In this document: one piece after another, positions 19,979 through 28,623 of the stretch
Numbering within the stretch: position 1 is the first letter of the stretch
Layout of the letters: the number at the start of each line of letters is the position of its first letter
Notes under the pieces: generated by a model
Databases searched by the model: none
What the model was told of the DNA's origin: nothing
Seen by the model: the letters and a program-made list of their open reading frames with translations, nothing else
Translations under genes and position numbers: made by a program
Assembly (NCBI GenBank): GCA_036569045.1
Contig: DATCRI010000007.1
Span: 62,001-126,000 of the forward strand
Direction of reading: 5' to 3'
Origin: Chthoniobacterales bacterium
GTDB lineage: Bacteria; Verrucomicrobiota; Verrucomicrobiia; Chthoniobacterales; JAATET01
DNA length: 64,000 nucleotides

Positions 19979-22717
19979 ATGGACATACCGGGAGAGATCA
20001 TCGCCCTGCGCGGAGAACACAATCGCCTGCGCAATCAATTGGACAGCCTCGATGGCCGCATCCGCGCCTTGGAACATCCGCCCGCCCCCGAGCCGGCGCC
20101 ACGGCCCATTTTCGTCACCAGGGAATCCCCCAAGCCACGCCCGCCGGCCGCGCAGATCGCCAGGCCGGAGCCCATTTTCAAAGCCGAGCCGCCGCCGCTG
20201 CCAGAGCCGCTTCCCACTCCGAAGGCGCGCCAGCTCGGAACGCCATCCGAGCCGGAATCCCTCGAGCTTCACCTCGGCCGCGTCTGGCTCGTGCGCATCG
20301 GCATCGTCATCCTGCTCACCGGTCTCGTTTTCCTCGGCAACTACGCCTACCAGGAGTTCATCGGCCGCCTCGGTGCCGGCGGAAAACTCGCGCTCATCTA
20401 CCTCGCCGGTGCCGCGCTCGGCGCGTTCGGCGGCTGGCTCGCCCGTCGCCAGGCCGCGATGCGCAATTACGGCCGCGTGCTCCTCGCGGGTGGTTGCGCG
20501 ACGATTTACTACGCGACCTACGCTGCGCATTTCGTCCCCACGCTCCGGGTCATCAGTTCGCCGCTAATCGGCGGCGCTCTCCTGCTCGCGCTCGGAGGAA
20601 TCTTCGCCGTGCTGGCGGATCGCCGCCGCTCGCAACTCCTCGCCGGCGCCACGATCGCCCTCTCGTTCTACACCGCCGCCATCAACCCCAGTGGCAACTT
20701 CTCGCTTTTCGGCAACCTCATCATCAGCGCGGTCGCCGTCGCGCTGCTGGCCCGCCGACGCTGGATCTCGGTCACCTTCCTCAGCCTCGCCGGCAGTTAC
20801 GGATCGTTCGCGTTCTGGCGCTTCCACGCCACCGGCACGCTGCTTCCTTTTCCCGCGCCGGACGCCGCGACGTTCTGGACCGCGCTGCTCTTCCCGCTTT
20901 CCTACTGGGCCGTCCACACGGTCGCCGTGCTGCTGCGCCGCATGAACGGCCTCGCCCCGCAGGCCCGCCCCGCCTTCCTGACCATCAACAACGCCGCGCT
21001 CTTCGCCCTGGCCGGTCCAATGATCGCCGGGACGTATCCCGACGCCTTCTGGCTCGCCACGGTCGGCTTCGGCGCCACGCTTCTTGCCCTCGCCGCGGTC
21101 GCCGCCCGCCTCGCTCCGGCCGAGCTTCGCTTCGACCGCGCCTACCTCGCGCAAGGCCTCACCATGGTCATGCTCGGCGCGTTCCTCAAATTCAGCGGCT
21201 GGCAACTCGCCCTCGGCTTTGCCATGGCCAGCGCCACGCTCATCGGGCTCGGTCGCCTGCGCCACGGCGGCGTCTACCGCTTCTTCGCCGGCGCGAGCGC
21301 GCTGGCCGCGAGCTACCTTGCTCTGGCGGATCTCGTCCGCGGTCACGACCACTCCCGCCTCGTCGCGGCCGGTGTCGCCGCAATTCTCACCATCGACGGC
21401 TGGTTGCTGAAACGCGCCACCGGCTTTGGCCCTCGGCTCGACTGGCGCACATTCGGCTTCGTCACCCTCGCCGCCGGACTCGCCGCCGCGGCCTGTCTCG
21501 ACACCGCCGTCTTCTCCAGCGCCCTCCGCCTGCTCGCGGTTGCCGCCGTCGCACTCGTCCTTGTGCGCTGGCATCGTCTGCCGGAGGCCGCCTATCTCGC
21601 CCAGCCGCTCGCCTTTTTCGGGCAGACGCTGCTCGCGATTCGATTCATCACGGACCCGAATCCCGCCACACTCACCTCAGCTCTTGCGGGTCTCGGCTTC
21701 CTGTTCCTCTGGGATTGGCAATCCCGCGCCGGATTCGCCGGCCGGCGCATCTGGCAATCCCTGCACCTGCTCGGCCCCATCGGTCTCGGCCTCGCGTGGA
21801 ACCTGACGCAACTCTCCACCGGCCCGCGCTCGCCGATCCTCGCCGCCATGGCTCTCGGTGTGCTCGCGCTCGGCCTGGTCAGCCGCCAGGGCGTGCTCGC
21901 CGCCGCCGCGATTCCGTTCTCGCTGGTCGCCATGGCCACCACCGCGGTCGCCATCGCGAATCACCTTCCGTGGGCGGATCCCGCCCTGGCCATCGCCCTC
22001 ATCGGAGCGCCCTCGCTTTTCATCAGCCGTTTCGGAAACCGCGTCGGCCTCGACGAAACCACCTCGGGCACCCTTCGTAGCGGCCTGCACTTTGCCACCC
22101 TCGCCCTCGGCGTCGGCATGGTCTTCGCCTACCTGCCGGAGGCCTCGTGGTTCCTCGCGCTCGCCGGTCTTGGTTTCGCATTCTTCGTCGCGGCGAGCTT
22201 CACGCTTTCGGCGGAGGCCCTTTTCTACGCAGCCGCCCTCGGCACATTCGCCCTCGTCATCTGGACGGCCCGCATTCCCGTCGCCCCCGCCAGCTGGACG
22301 GACGCCTTCGGGTTCCTCGCCTTCGCGGTCGCCCAACGCCTCGGTCGCCGTCGCCTCACCCCGGCGGGCCGCTTCGGCGCCGGCGTGCAGGCCAGCCTTT
22401 GCCTCATTGCGGGCCTGGGCGCCTGGATCCTGCTCCACCGCCTTGCCGCAGACGTCGCCGGCGGGTTTCTCGTCACGATCGCCTGGTCGCTGCTCGCGCT
22501 TGTCCTGCTCGGCGTCGGCTTCGCGCTCAAGGAACGCTCCTACCGCCAGCTTGGCCTCGTCCTGCTTGGTGCCGCCGTCACGCGGATCTTCATCGTGGAC
22601 GTCTGGCAGCTCGCCACCCTCTACCGCATCCTCAGCTTCCTCGTCCTCGGCGGCGTCCTGCTCGCCCTTGGCTTCCTCTACAACCGCTTCGCCGAGACCC
22701 TCCGCAAATGGCTGTGA
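19979..22717 (+). CDS. DUF2339 polytopic membrane protein
   Basis: The 912-aa protein opens with a short coiled coil (residues 5-35), then a Pro-rich linker (about 35-90). More than twenty hydrophobic segments fill the rest, starting VWLVRIGIVILLTGLVFLGNYA. The layout and the ending (FIVDVWQLATLYRILSFLVLGGVLLALGFLYNRF) match DUF2339. Its role is unknown; a transport or cell-envelope role is often supposed. A more downstream start cannot be excluded because the GGAGG lies only one base from this ATG. It converges on the HAD gene with a 4-nt gap. Confidence 0.82.
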   Translation: MDIPGEIIALRGEHNRLRNQLDSLDGRIRALEHPPAPEPAPRPIFVTRESPKPRPPAAQIARPEPIFKAEPPPLPEPLPTPKARQLGTPSEPESLELHLGRVWLVRIGIVILLTGLVFLGNYAYQEFIGRLGAGGKLALIYLAGAALGAFGGWLARRQAAMRNYGRVLLAGGCATIYYATYAAHFVPTLRVISSPLIGGALLLALGGIFAVLADRRRSQLLAGATIALSFYTAAINPSGNFSLFGNLIISAVAVALLARRRWISVTFLSLAGSYGSFAFWRFHATGTLLPFPAPDAATFWTALLFPLSYWAVHTVAVLLRRMNGLAPQARPAFLTINNAALFALAGPMIAGTYPDAFWLATVGFGATLLALAAVAARLAPAELRFDRAYLAQGLTMVMLGAFLKFSGWQLALGFAMASATLIGLGRLRHGGVYRFFAGASALAASYLALADLVRGHDHSRLVAAGVAAILTIDGWLLKRATGFGPRLDWRTFGFVTLAAGLAAAACLDTAVFSSALRLLAVAAVALVLVRWHRLPEAAYLAQPLAFFGQTLLAIRFITDPNPATLTSALAGLGFLFLWDWQSRAGFAGRRIWQSLHLLGPIGLGLAWNLTQLSTGPRSPILAAMALGVLALGLVSRQGVLAAAAIPFSLVAMATTAVAIANHLPWADPALAIALIGAPSLFISRFGNRVGLDETTSGTLRSGLHFATLALGVGMVFAYLPEASWFLALAGLGFAFFVAASFTLSAEALFYAAALGTFALVIWTARIPVAPASWTDAFGFLAFAVAQRLGRRRLTPAGRFGAGVQASLCLIAGLGAWILLHRLAADVAGGFLVTIAWSLLALVLLGVGFALKERSYRQLGLVLLGAAVTRIFIVDVWQLATLYRILSFLVLGGVLLALGFLYNRFAETLRKWL

Positions 22718-22721
22718 CGTC

Positions 22722-23381
22722 CTACCTTCCGACCAGCTCCGCCAGCCGCTCGACCGTGACTTCCTCGAGGCTCGCGACCGCCAGCTCCGCACGAGGGGTC
22801 AGCGCCTCGAGCGGATTCGTCGTCGCCACGGCCACGCACTTCATCCCAGCCGCATGCGCCGCGTCCATGCCGACGAAAGCGTCCTCGAAAACCACGCAGC
22901 GCCCCGGCGGCAGCCCGATCCGTTCCGCGCCTGCGAGGAACACATCCGGCGCCGGCTTGCCGTGCTTCACGTCCTCGCCCGTCACCACCGCCGCGAAAAA
23001 GGGCCGCAACCCGGTCGCATCGAAGATCGTCTCGATATTCTGCCGGTGGGTGGACGAGCCCACCGCGCACGGCACGCCCGCCTCGCGTAGCGCCGCGAGC
23101 AATTCCCGCGCGCCCGGCAGCGGCGTCACGCCGTCACGAAGCACCAGCTCACGATACAGCGCCTCCTTGCGCAAGCCGAGTTCCCGCACCGCCTCGGGAT
23201 CCGTCGCCCAGCCCAGATCGGGAATGATCACCTCGTTCTTCTTGCCGAATCCCCGCTTGAAATGCCCCTCCGGCAGCGGAAGCTCCCTCTCGGCCGCAAG
23301 CAACTCCCACGATCGCTCGTGCTGCGCCGAGGAATCGATGATCACGCCGTCCCAGTCAAAAATCGCGCCGAAGTTCGCCAT
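22722..23381 (-). CDS. HAD family sugar-phosphatase / beta-phosphoglucomutase-like hydrolase
   Basis: The 219-aa HAD subfamily IA protein has motif I FDWDGVIIDSS (nucleophile Asp and acid Asp), motif II VGSSTHRQN, motif III Lys in HGKPAPDVFL and motif IV FEDAFVGMDAAHAAGM, with a helical cap (about 15-85). Such enzymes dephosphorylate small phospho-metabolites or isomerise sugar phosphates; the substrate cannot be told. The start lies 15 nt from the divergent esterase gene, leaving almost no room for separate promoters. Confidence 0.87.
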   Translation of the reverse strand: MANFGAIFDWDGVIIDSSAQHERSWELLAAERELPLPEGHFKRGFGKKNEVIIPDLGWATDPEAVRELGLRKEALYRELVLRDGVTPLPGARELLAALREAGVPCAVGSSTHRQNIETIFDATGLRPFFAAVVTGEDVKHGKPAPDVFLAGAERIGLPPGRCVVFEDAFVGMDAAHAAGMKCVAVATTNPLEALTPRAELAVASLEEVTVERLAELVGR

Positions 23382-23396
23382 GCCGTCGTGTAGCCA

Positions 23397-24005
23397 ATGA
23401 GCGAATCGTCACCCAGCACAAAGCACGTCATCCTCGTGCCCGGCATCTGGGATACCGTCGGCACCCTCCGCAGGATGGCCGACGCCCTTCGCAAGGCCGG
23501 TCTCGAGCCCGCCATCGTCCCGCTCTCGCCAAACAACGGCCGCGCCAGCCTCGACACCCTCGCTGCGGGGGTTCACGAGGTCGTCACCACCCACGTTCCC
23601 GCATCCGCCCGCTTCTCGATCGTCGGCTTCAGCATGGGCGGCCTCGTCTCCCGCTCCTACCTTCGCCAGTTCGGCGATCCGGCCCGCATCGACACCTTCG
23701 TCAGCATCGCCTCGCCCCACCGCGGCACCTGGCTCGCGTGGTTCTCCGCCGCTCCGGGCGTGCGCGACATGCGCCCGGGCAGCCCCTTCCTCGCCGCCGT
23801 CGATGCGGATGCCGTCCGCTTCACCGCGACACGATGGATCACCCTCCGCACCCCGCTCGATTTGATGATCCTCCCGGCCTCCAGCTCCGCCCTGAGTTGG
23901 GCCCGGAACGAATCCCTCCCCGTCCCCCTGCACGCGCTCATGGTCCTCGATGCCCGCGTCATCCGCCAGATCGTCACCGCGCTCACGACGCCCGCGGCGA
24001 CCTGA
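23397..24005 (+). CDS. Alpha/beta-hydrolase (triacylglycerol lipase/PGAP1-like esterase)
   Basis: The 202-aa hydrolase begins with the strand HVILVPGIWD that forms the oxyanion hole, followed by the nucleophile elbow GFSMGG (Ser near residue 83) and SIASPHRGTW. The catalytic His is probably in VPLHALMVLD near the C-terminus. No signal peptide is evident, so it is likely cytoplasmic. It precedes the mla genes by 59 nt on the same strand and may act on lipids, but that link is inference. Confidence 0.8.
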   Translation: MSESSPSTKHVILVPGIWDTVGTLRRMADALRKAGLEPAIVPLSPNNGRASLDTLAAGVHEVVTTHVPASARFSIVGFSMGGLVSRSYLRQFGDPARIDTFVSIASPHRGTWLAWFSAAPGVRDMRPGSPFLAAVDADAVRFTATRWITLRTPLDLMILPASSSALSWARNESLPVPLHALMVLDARVIRQIVTALTTPAAT

Positions 24006-24064
24006 GCCACGTTCCGACCACATTCCGCTTCCCACCATCGCGGTCGCCCGCTAATCCAAACTCC

Positions 24065-24406
24065 GTGGAAATCCGTAAGTCCGAGGAACAAGGCACCCCG
24101 ATTCTCCAGATCGAGGGAGAAATCGATCTTCACGCCTCCCCGACCCTGCGCGCCGGACTTCACGAATTCGTCGAGGCCAGGACGCCCGTCCTCCTCATCG
24201 ACTTCACTGCCGTCGCCTACATCGACTCCTCCGGCCTCGCGACGCTCATCGAATACGTCCGCGACAGCAAGGCATTCGGCGGCAAATTCGCCCTCTTCGG
24301 CCTCCAGCCCAAGGTCAAAATGGTCTTCGAACTCGTGCGCCTGAACGAGCTGTTCACGATCGCCGAGTCCAAGGAAGCCGCTCTCGCCGCCGTCGCCGCG
24401 GCCTGA
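24065..24406 (+). CDS. mlaB: STAS-domain protein (MlaB-like)
   Basis: The 113-aa protein starts at a GTG (24065) and is a single STAS domain. ILQIEGEIDLHASPTL forms the first strands and VAYIDSSGLATLIEYVRD the signature loop, whose Ser can be phosphorylated in anti-anti-sigma homologues. It is immediately followed by an MlaE permease and MlaF ATPase. In such operons the STAS protein is the MlaB subunit that stabilises the transporter, so this role is preferred over sigma-factor control. Confidence 0.8.
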   Translation: MEIRKSEEQGTPILQIEGEIDLHASPTLRAGLHEFVEARTPVLLIDFTAVAYIDSSGLATLIEYVRDSKAFGGKFALFGLQPKVKMVFELVRLNELFTIAESKEAALAAVAAA

Positions 24407-24419
24407 TAGTTCCTGCCGC

Positions 24420-25163
24420 GTGCGAGACTACCTCAGCCTCAACGCTCAGATTCTCTACTGGCTGCTCATCGCCCCCTTTCGTGGGCGTCCGGTTCGCCCG
24501 TCCCATGTTTTCGAGCAGATGGTCCGCATCGGTGTGCAGGCCTTTCCCATGGCGGCCCTCACCTCGCTCAGCATCGGCATCACCCTCGCCATGCAGGGCG
24601 CGCAAGAACTGGCCCGCATGGGTGCCACGAGCTACGTGCCCGACCTCGTCGCCATCTCGCTTCTCCGCGAGCTCGGCCCGTTGCTCGTCGGCGTCGTCGT
24701 CATCGGCCGCAGCGGTTCCGCCATCACCGCCGAGCTCGGCACCATGAAAGTCTCGGAGGAAATCGAGGCCCTCGAAGTGATGTCCATCAACCCCGTGCGC
24801 TTCCTCGTCGTCCCGCGCTTCCTCGCGATGATGATCATGCTGCCCGCCCTCACGGTCTTCGGCAGTTGCATCGGCATGGTCGGCGGCTGGGCCATCTGCC
24901 ACTTCACCCTCGACATGCAGACGCTCGCCTACATCCGCCGCCTCATCGAGAGTTCTCATCCGATGGATCTCTACAGCGGCACGGTCAAAAGCTTCTTCTT
25001 CGCCTGGCTCATCGCCACCATCGCCGCCTTCTATGGCCTCGGCGTCAAAGGCGGCGCCGAGGGCGTCGGCCGCTCCACGACGAACTCCGTCGTCGTCTGC
25101 ATCCTCGCGATGCTCATTGCCAACGCGATCCTCACCGCCGCGTTTTTCTTCGCCGAGACATGA
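24420..25163 (+). CDS. mlaE: MlaE family ABC transporter permease
   Basis: The 247-aa inner-membrane permease of the phospholipid/retrograde transport system starts at GTG 24420. It contains FPMAALTSLSIGITLAMQGA, the conserved ELGPLLVGVVVIGRSGSAITAELGTM segment and EIEALEVMSINPVRFLVVPR, all family hallmarks. About five membrane segments are visible. It works with the STAS, ATPase and MCE proteins around it. The stop overlaps the mlaF start (ATGA). Confidence 0.92.
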   Translation: MRDYLSLNAQILYWLLIAPFRGRPVRPSHVFEQMVRIGVQAFPMAALTSLSIGITLAMQGAQELARMGATSYVPDLVAISLLRELGPLLVGVVVIGRSGSAITAELGTMKVSEEIEALEVMSINPVRFLVVPRFLAMMIMLPALTVFGSCIGMVGGWAICHFTLDMQTLAYIRRLIESSHPMDLYSGTVKSFFFAWLIATIAAFYGLGVKGGAEGVGRSTTNSVVVCILAMLIANAILTAAFFFAET

Positions 25164-25993
25164 GCGAGCCCGTCATCGAAGTCCGCGACCTCGTTCGCAA
25201 ATTCGGCAACCGCACGGTGCTGAACGGCATCTCCTTCACGGTCGAAAAGGGCGAGACTCTGATCATCATGGGCGGCAGCGGCTGCGGTAAAAGCACGCTC
25301 CTGCGCCACATCATCGGCTCCATGCAGCCCAGCAGCGGCTCCGTGAAAATCTTCGGCGAGGAAGTCACCACGATGAAGACCGCCGAGTTGGAAAAACTCC
25401 GCCTGCGCTTCGGCATGAACTTCCAGTTCGGCGCGCTCCTCCAATCCCTCACCGTCGGCCAGAATGTCGCGCTGCCCCTCATCGAGAACAGCCGCGTCGC
25501 CCCCGACATCGTCGATCTCGTCGTCAAGCTGAAGCTCGAGCTCGTCGGCCTCACCGGTTTCGAGCACCTGAAGCCCTCCGAAATCAGCGGCGGCATGCGC
25601 AAACGCGTCGGCCTCGCCCGCGCCGTCGCGCTCGACCCCGAGCTCCTCTTCAGCGACGAACCCACCAGCGGCCTCGATCCCATCATGACCGCCGTCATCG
25701 ATCAGCTCACCCTCGACCTCACCCGCAAGCTGCACATGACCGCCGTCGTCGTCACCCACGACATGGTCAGCGCCTTCCGCATCGGCACGAAGATGATCAT
25801 GCTCGGCACCGGCAAGAAACAGGGCAAAATCATCGCCATGGGCACTCCCGACGAGATTCGCAACAGCCCCGACGGCGAGGTCCAGCAATTCATCAACGGC
25901 CATCCCGACGGCCCCATCCCACTCAAGCTCGCCAAGGAGGACTACCTCGAACGCCTCCTCGGAAACCCCCACCCCGGCGAAAAAGAAATATGA
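25160..25993 (+). CDS. mlaF: MlaF family ABC transporter ATP-binding protein
   Basis: The 277-aa ATPase has Walker A GGSGCGKST (about residues 38-46), the Q-loop in NFQFGALLQSLTV, the signature ISGGMRKRVGLARA, Walker B ELLFSDEPTSGLDP and the switch His in VVTHDM. The variant ISGGMRKR signature is typical of MCE-associated importers. Translational coupling with mlaE and the following MCE gene supports a lipid-transport complex at the inner membrane. Confidence 0.93.
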   Translation: MSEPVIEVRDLVRKFGNRTVLNGISFTVEKGETLIIMGGSGCGKSTLLRHIIGSMQPSSGSVKIFGEEVTTMKTAELEKLRLRFGMNFQFGALLQSLTVGQNVALPLIENSRVAPDIVDLVVKLKLELVGLTGFEHLKPSEISGGMRKRVGLARAVALDPELLFSDEPTSGLDPIMTAVIDQLTLDLTRKLHMTAVVVTHDMVSAFRIGTKMIMLGTGKKQGKIIAMGTPDEIRNSPDGEVQQFINGHPDGPIPLKLAKEDYLERLLGNPHPGEKEI

Positions 25994-26060
25994 TTCCTCG
26001 TCGAAACCCCATCCAGCCGTTGTGTCTTGGAGGCCGGGAGGCTAAAGATTCGCCCCTGAA

Positions 26061-27029
26061 ATGAAGAAACTCGGAGATTGGGCCATCGCCCTGACGGTCG
26101 TCGCCTGCAGCGTGGTGCTTTTTGTCGCCCTCGCCTTTGCGCTCCAGGGCAACCCGTTCAATCGCCCCAGCCGCACGCTGCGCGCCCAATTTCCCGACGT
26201 CACCGGCGTCCAGGTCAGCTCGCTCGTGAAATACGCCGGAGCCACCGCCGGCACCGTCCACGCCGTCCGCATGCTCACCCCCAAGGAGCGCCTCTCCTCC
26301 GGCCATCCAGAAAACGCCATCGAGATCACCCTCTCCCTCAACCGAAACGTCCCCGCCCTCAGCACCGGCCTCCTCGCCAGCGTCGCTTCCGACACGCTCC
26401 TCAGCGACAAGTTCGTCCTCCTCACCGGCGGCGACCCCAAGGCCCCCGATCTTGCCAACGACGCCCTCATCGCCAGCGTCGCCCCCGTCACCTTCGACGC
26501 CATCCTCCGCGATCTCTCGAACGCCCTCGCCTCCATCCGCCAGCTCATCGGCAGTGCGGATGGCAACGCCCTCGACGGCATCATTCCAAAGGTCGACGCG
26601 CTCCTCACCCAGCTCACGACCACCGTCAATCTCGCCGAGGCCCTTGTCGCGAACGGAAACGGCCTCATCGGCAATGCCAACGGCCTCGTGAAGAACGGCG
26701 AGGGGCTTGTCACGAACGCCGACCACCTCGTCGCCAGCGGCCAGAACCTCATCGACTCGAACCGCGCCGCGATCGATCGCATGATCGCGCAACTCTCCAC
26801 TGCCGCCAATTCTCTCGATCAACTCGCCCGGCGCACCGACACCCTCATCAAATCCAACGCCGGCAACGTCACGACGACGATCAGCGAGACGAAGGAAACC
26901 ATCAGCGAACTCCGGGCCACCGTCCAATCCGCCCGCGCCTTCATGGAAAGCCTCCGCGCTCGCCCGCAGCAGCTTCTGTGGGGTCCGGGCCGCCGGCCTC
27001 GTGCCGAAGGCACCCCGGCAATGAACTGA
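26061..27029 (+). CDS. mlaD: MlaD/MCE family substrate-binding protein with heptad-repeat tail
   Basis: The 322-aa protein has an N-terminal membrane anchor (IALTVVACSVVLFVALAFAL), one MCE domain (about 38-135; FPDVTGVQVSSLVKYAGATAGTV, DKFVLLTGG) and a long helical tail. Residues 198-238 consist of about six degenerate 7-residue units of the NxxGL(I/V)x type. They are followed by a Thr/Ser/Glu-rich coiled coil. MCE hexamers with long tails form tunnels or needles that carry lipids across the periplasm. A 67-nt gap separates it from mlaF. Confidence 0.9.
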   Translation: MKKLGDWAIALTVVACSVVLFVALAFALQGNPFNRPSRTLRAQFPDVTGVQVSSLVKYAGATAGTVHAVRMLTPKERLSSGHPENAIEITLSLNRNVPALSTGLLASVASDTLLSDKFVLLTGGDPKAPDLANDALIASVAPVTFDAILRDLSNALASIRQLIGSADGNALDGIIPKVDALLTQLTTTVNLAEALVANGNGLIGNANGLVKNGEGLVTNADHLVASGQNLIDSNRAAIDRMIAQLSTAANSLDQLARRTDTLIKSNAGNVTTTISETKETISELRATVQSARAFMESLRARPQQLLWGPGRRPRAEGTPAMN

Positions 27030-27074
27030 TTTCCTGTCCGACCAGCTCGCTTCCCTCGGGTCGCAACCCGCTGC

Positions 27075-27257
27075 TCAGTCGATCTCCGCGATCAGGGTGC
27101 CGAGATACTCGCCACGGCTCAATCCCCGTTCCGCGCACTGCGCGTCGATGAATCGCAACGTCGAGATCGGTAGCGTCAGCGCCATCCGGCGCGGCATCAG
27201 GTCGACCAATTCCGCCGCCAGCACGTCGGCGAGCTCGGAAACCATCGCGGGAGTCAT
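27075..27257 (-). CDS. Small ribbon-helix-helix-like protein
   Basis: A 60-aa product from the ATG at 27257 (a GTG at 27266 is also possible). The segment MALTLPISTLRFIDAQCAERGLSRGEYLGTLIAEID has the beta-strand/helix/helix pattern of CopG-type RHH DNA-binding proteins, at the C-terminus rather than the N-terminus. Unusually for an RHH protein it ends right after the second helix. It is head-to-head with another small gene across about 95 bp. Confidence 0.5.
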   Translation of the reverse strand: MTPAMVSELADVLAAELVDLMPRRMALTLPISTLRFIDAQCAERGLSRGEYLGTLIAEID

Positions 27258-27353
27258 CGTTGCCACATCAAGGATACGCGCGGCCCCCTTAACTTTTGCA
27301 GACTTTTCCGAAATTTGCGTTAACCTTCCGGAAAGGAACCAGCTCCCCTCGAG

Positions 27354-27563
27354 ATGAAAAAGTTCCCGCCAAATTCCACGGTTTCACGACCCCACGGCAT
27401 CCTCGCCCGCGTCGAGGTGGAACTCACCGCCGTCCAGCTCGATGCGATTCGTGGCCGGACCAGCACCCGCCACTGTTCCGAGGAGGAATATCTCCGCCGA
27501 CTCGTGGGAGACGCCATGCTCCAGAGTGTTCTGATGATGCATCTGAACTTCTCGAACGATTGA
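27354..27563 (+). CDS. Small protein, possibly RHH-like
   Basis: A 69-aa product, MKKFPPNSTVSRPHGILARV at the start, then VEVELTAVQLDAIRGRTSTR and SEEEYLRRLVGDAMLQSVL. The strand-helix-helix pattern resembles a ribbon-helix-helix domain and parallels the divergent gene on the left. A GGAAAGGAAC purine tract lies about 12 nt upstream as a weak ribosome binding site. The family is not recognised. Confidence 0.45.
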   Translation: MKKFPPNSTVSRPHGILARVEVELTAVQLDAIRGRTSTRHCSEEEYLRRLVGDAMLQSVLMMHLNFSND

Positions 27564-27580
27564 CCCGCCCGGCCCGGAAA

Positions 27581-27612
27581 AGAGACGCCCCGCCAGTGCA
27601 CCTGACGGGGCA
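27581..27612 (-). terminator. Terminator of the ParA-like gene
   Basis: GCCCCGCCAG and CTGACGGGGC (27588-27597, 27603-27612) form a stable stem with one mismatch and a 5-nt loop. On the minus strand it is followed by GTCTCTTTT, a moderate U-tract. It lies 17 nt past the stop of the ParA-like gene. Confidence 0.6.
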
Positions 27613-27629
27613 TCCAAAGTGACTGGAAC

Positions 27630-28322
27630 CTAGATTCCGATGCTGTCGATCTGCGCGTAGGCATTGTGGAGCCAGACCTTGACGCGCTGGCGGTCGAGCA
27701 TGCCGAGCACATTGCCGCCCGCGCTCTTGTTCGAAGCCGCCCAGAAGCTGGAACTCGTGGCGTCGATCTTCGCCAGGGACGCCTGGTGCAGGCGGGGGAG
27801 CGTCACCACCCGGGCATTCATTCCGCGCGCGCGCTCCAATTCGCCGGACTTCTCGAGGAGGTCGAAATCGTCGCCGCGCAGCTGATTGAGCACGATGACG
27901 TAATTCACCCGCGCCCCGAACCGATCGAGGAGCTTCGCCAGCAAGTCCACGGAGTCCTTTCCGGAATCCATGACGTGCCAATACGTGAGCGAAAGTCCGA
28001 GTTCGCCCGTCAGATCGAACACTCCGGACTCATCGAACCATTTTACCAGCGGGTCGTGCGTCTGCGCGGCGAGATCGACGAGGATTCGCTGCTCGGGATT
28101 GGCCGCAGCCGCCTCCAGGATCAGGTCGAGACTTTCGAAGCGATCGATCACTACCGGCGAGGCGTAGCCCGCGTAGAACCGGAGCAGGGAGCCGTGCGAG
28201 CGGTCGGTATCGAAGCCGAGAAAGGGCGTGCCCTTGTCGATGAAGTATTGGGCGACAACGCGCGCCACGAGGGATTTTCCGACGCCGCCTTTTTCGCCGC
28301 CGATGAAATGAATGTTAGCCAT
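27630..28322 (-). CDS. ParA/MinD-like P-loop ATPase (TraL/MobD-like)
   Basis: The 230-aa protein starts MANIHFIGGEKGGVGKSLVA, a deviant Walker A (KGGVGKS) in the first residues as in ParA/MinD. It continues with GFDTDRSHGSLLRFYAGY and ILVDLAAQTHDPLVKWF, close in style to nucleotide-binding proteins found in plasmid mobilisation regions. No ParB partner or parS-like cluster is seen. It sits directly outside the left boundary of the integrated element, so after excision it would be the gene downstream of tRNA-Lys. Its partner and cargo are unknown. Confidence 0.7.
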   Translation of the reverse strand: MANIHFIGGEKGGVGKSLVARVVAQYFIDKGTPFLGFDTDRSHGSLLRFYAGYASPVVIDRFESLDLILEAAAANPEQRILVDLAAQTHDPLVKWFDESGVFDLTGELGLSLTYWHVMDSGKDSVDLLAKLLDRFGARVNYVIVLNQLRGDDFDLLEKSGELERARGMNARVVTLPRLHQASLAKIDATSSSFWAASNKSAGGNVLGMLDRQRVKVWLHNAYAQIDSIGI

Positions 28323-28506
28323 GAGAATGTGAATTGGGTTTTGAGGTGATCGTCCTCGCCGGATTGAAAATTGGGGGCACCCCGGGGAATCGAGGGATCG
28401 GCGGGAGGACTAGAAACTGACGCCGGTAAAAGCAATGGCGAAGAAGGAAAAAAATCCCCGAATTGCCCCGGAGCTTGCATTCAAGCCGCTTTTCCGGAAA
28501 CCGGGA
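28323..28506. other. Intergenic region left of the element
   Basis: No gene is seen. The region holds the promoter area of the ParA-like gene. Near 28489-28508 a weak dyad (CCGG-AAA-CCGG) follows a T-run and could have been the tRNA-Lys terminator before the element inserted. The base directly to the right (28507) is the first of the 47-bp att repeat. Confidence 0.4.
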
Positions 28507-28553
28507 AGATGGGTTGGCTGGGACTCGAACCCAGAACCAATGCCTTAAAAGGG
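28507..28553 (-). repeat. Left attachment site (orphan 3' half of tRNA-Lys)
   Basis: This is identical over 47 bp to 43950-43996. It carries the T-arm, variable region, anticodon loop and part of the anticodon stem of tRNA-Lys on the minus strand, then diverges at 28554, so no tRNA can form here. It marks one end of the integrated element. Confidence 0.9.
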
Positions 28554-28581
28554 AGTTGAATATCAGAGTAGTCTTTACCTC

Positions 28582-28607
28582 GCTGCCATTTTGCTGCCAT
28601 GCTGCCA
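28582..28607. repeat. Integrase arm-type repeats, left end
   Basis: Three direct copies of GCTGCCA (28582, 28593, 28601) lie between the left att core and the integrase start. Two matching copies with the same 11-bp spacing lie at the right end (43815, 43826). Short direct repeats flanking the core on both sides of the excised circle are the usual arm sites of tyrosine integrases. Their overlap with the integrase promoter suggests self-regulation. Confidence 0.6.
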
Positions 28608-28623
28608 AAAATTAACCCCATCT

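Noticed and set aside
27057-27070. Hairpin CGGGT-CGCA-ACCCG after mlaD as a terminator
   Set aside because: The stem is only 5 bp and has no T-run on either side, so it is not supported as a terminator.
28507-28553. Second tRNA gene at the left end of the element
   Set aside because: Only the 3' half is present; the sequence after 28553 cannot form the D-arm or acceptor 5' strand, so it is an att remnant.
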